NCBI RefSeq assembly: GCF_021266465.1
Contig: NZ_CP089848.1
Location: 2,480,001-2,544,000 of the forward strand
Reading direction: 5' to 3'
Source of the DNA: Paralcaligenes sp. KSB-10
GTDB lineage: Bacteria > Pseudomonadota > Gammaproteobacteria > Burkholderiales > Burkholderiaceae_B
Length of the DNA stretch: 64,000 nt
Shown: positions 63,158 through 64,000 of the stretch, in pieces
How positions within the stretch are numbered: the stretch's first letter is position 1
How the letters are laid out: every line of letters begins with the position of its first letter
Translations under genes and position numbers: made by a program
Notes under the pieces: generated by a model
Told to the model about the DNA's origin: nothing
Databases searched by the model: none
What the model saw: only the letters and a program-made list of their open reading frames with translations

Positions 63158-63613
63158 ATGCTGACCATTACCAAGCGTCTGGAGTTCGATGCGGGGCACC
63201 GCATTCCAGACCATAAAAGCAAGTGCCGCAACCTGCACGGACATCGCTACGCGCTGGAAATCACTCTCGAAGGAGAGCCGGTGGACGTACCTGGCGCCAG
63301 CGATAACGGCATGTTGATGGATTTCAGCGACGTCAAGCAAATCGCCCTGCAGCACTTGGTCGATGTGTGGGACCACGCCTTCATCGTCTACGAAGGGGAT
63401 GCCGTCATGCAACTTTTGCTGTCCGGCCTGCCCGATCACAAGACGGTAGTCGTGCCCAAAATTCCCACCGTCGAGAACCTGGCCGTGCTTGCCTACGAGA
63501 TACTTGCCCCGCATTACGCGCGCCGGTTCGGCAAGCAATTGACACTGGCCAAAGTGCGCCTGTACGAAACGCCCACGTCGTGGGCCGACTACGCCCCGGG
63601 GAATCAAGGGTGA
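63158..63613 (+). CDS. queD: 6-carboxy-5,6,7,8-tetrahydropterin synthase
   Basis: 151 aa. LEFDAGHRIPDHKSKCRNLH and GHRYALEITLEGEP hold the zinc histidines and the catalytic Cys; VDVWDHAFIVYEGD supplies the later residues of the fold. QueD starts the queuosine route from dihydroneopterin triphosphate. Its stop overlaps the next gene by four bases. Confidence 0.95.
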   Translation: MLTITKRLEFDAGHRIPDHKSKCRNLHGHRYALEITLEGEPVDVPGASDNGMLMDFSDVKQIALQHLVDVWDHAFIVYEGDAVMQLLLSGLPDHKTVVVPKIPTVENLAVLAYEILAPHYARRFGKQLTLAKVRLYETPTSWADYAPGNQG

Positions 63614-64000
63614 ACAGACTGCTGCCGTCCATCGGACTGCTGTGTTGCGCCGCTATGTCGCACGCCGCCAGCTGGGTTCCCGTATCCAATACCGACAGTA
63701 TTGCCTATTTCGCCGACCCTGGCTCTCTCAAGGCCGAAAAAAACGACCCTGCCCTTGTGGACATACGGGTGCGAGCCGACTTCAGTAAACGGCAGACTGC
63801 CTCGTACGATAAAAACCTGTCATACCAGTCCACGCTATCCGCGTATCGCATCGATTGCACCAACAACTTCATCGCGGTGCTGGGCGTCTCGTACTATGCG
63901 GCCGGCCAGGCGCAAGGAAAGGCGCTCAAGCGCTATACCTTCGACAAGCCGGCACAACTCGACATCGTGCGCTGGAGCATGTTCGATGATCTAAAACAAT
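63610..64000 (+). CDS. Exported surface-adhesin E-like/CNP1-like protein, truncated by the window end
   Basis: Starts at the GTG at 63610, overlapping the queD stop as GTGA. A signal peptide (LLPSIGLLCCAAMSHAAS) is followed by WVPVSNTDSIAYFADPGSL, which resembles the small Haemophilus surface adhesin E/CNP1-type domain as I remember it. The frame stays open for 130 codons to the window edge, so no stop is seen. The product is probably exported and around 150-170 residues. Confidence 0.7.
   Translation, partial: MNRLLPSIGLLCCAAMSHAASWVPVSNTDSIAYFADPGSLKAEKNDPALVDIRVRADFSKRQTASYDKNLSYQSTLSAYRIDCTNNFIAVLGVSYYAAGQAQGKALKRYTFDKPAQLDIVRWSMFDDLKQ

Overview
The window looks like ordinary chromosome of a betaproteobacterium in the order Burkholderiales, most likely family Alcaligenaceae (Bordetella, Achromobacter and Pusillimonas relatives). 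This placement is an inference. It rests on three orphan Bug-type solute receptors, a cyoABCD-SURF1 quinol oxidase operon, many LysR, IclR and AraC regulators tied to aromatic and acyl-CoA catabolism, high GC content and very tight gene packing. No insertion sequence, integrase, phage gene, CRISPR array or rRNA operon was seen. One tRNA gene (Val, anticodon CAC) is present.

Layout. 60-4406: catabolic operon of acyl-CoA dehydrogenase, Bug receptor, nitronate monooxygenase and a CaiB/BaiF protein resembling alpha-methylacyl-CoA racemase. 4449-8263: AraC regulator, Fsr-type MFS exporter, PhzF-like enzyme and glutathione transferase. 8464-17445: two giant adjacent genes (1416 and 1573 aa) of unknown function. 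17473-22013: slyX, tpm, a second methyltransferase, an ECF41 sigma factor with fused C-terminal domain, a carboxymuconolactone decarboxylase-family protein and a LysR regulator. 22071-24476: small stress or unknown genes and a Tat-exported deaminase-like protein. 24617-33621: first Rieske dioxygenase operon (reductase, alpha, SDR, beta, small protein) with divergent IclR, then an FAD monooxygenase and a Bug-LysR pair. 33747-37241: NADP-dependent reductase, EamA transporter, a small TfoX-like protein and a methyltransferase. 37327-42101: cyoABCD plus SURF1. 42224-44593: MFS transporter, tRNA-Val and dnaQ. 44739-50609: second Rieske operon (alpha, beta, NIPSNAP, hydrolase, SnoaL-like) with divergent LysR and a Bug receptor. 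50614-56657: housekeeping genes rnhA, methyltransferase, gloB, mltD, fabI, GST and trhO. 56806-60976: methionine-rich repeat peptide, Tat-exported MsrP-like molybdoenzyme, b-type cytochrome and a divergent two-component system. 61571-64000: a lysine-rich microprotein, queC-queE-queD and a truncated exported protein.

How the genes work together. The two Rieske clusters, the FAD monooxygenase and the acyl-CoA operon look like separate peripheral routes for aromatic or organic-acid growth substrates. Each has its own regulator or Bug receptor. The ECF41 region reads as a self-contained stress regulon, with an exact match to the known ECF41 promoter motif before the LysR gene. The block at 56806-60976 resembles an HprRS/MsrPQ-like periplasmic methionine-repair system joined to a sacrificial methionine-rich peptide.

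Best candidates for something undescribed are the giant gene pair, the methionine-rich peptide/molybdoenzyme module, and the ECF41 promoter driving an apparently leaderless LysR gene. All functional claims come from reading the sequence; no database search was run.
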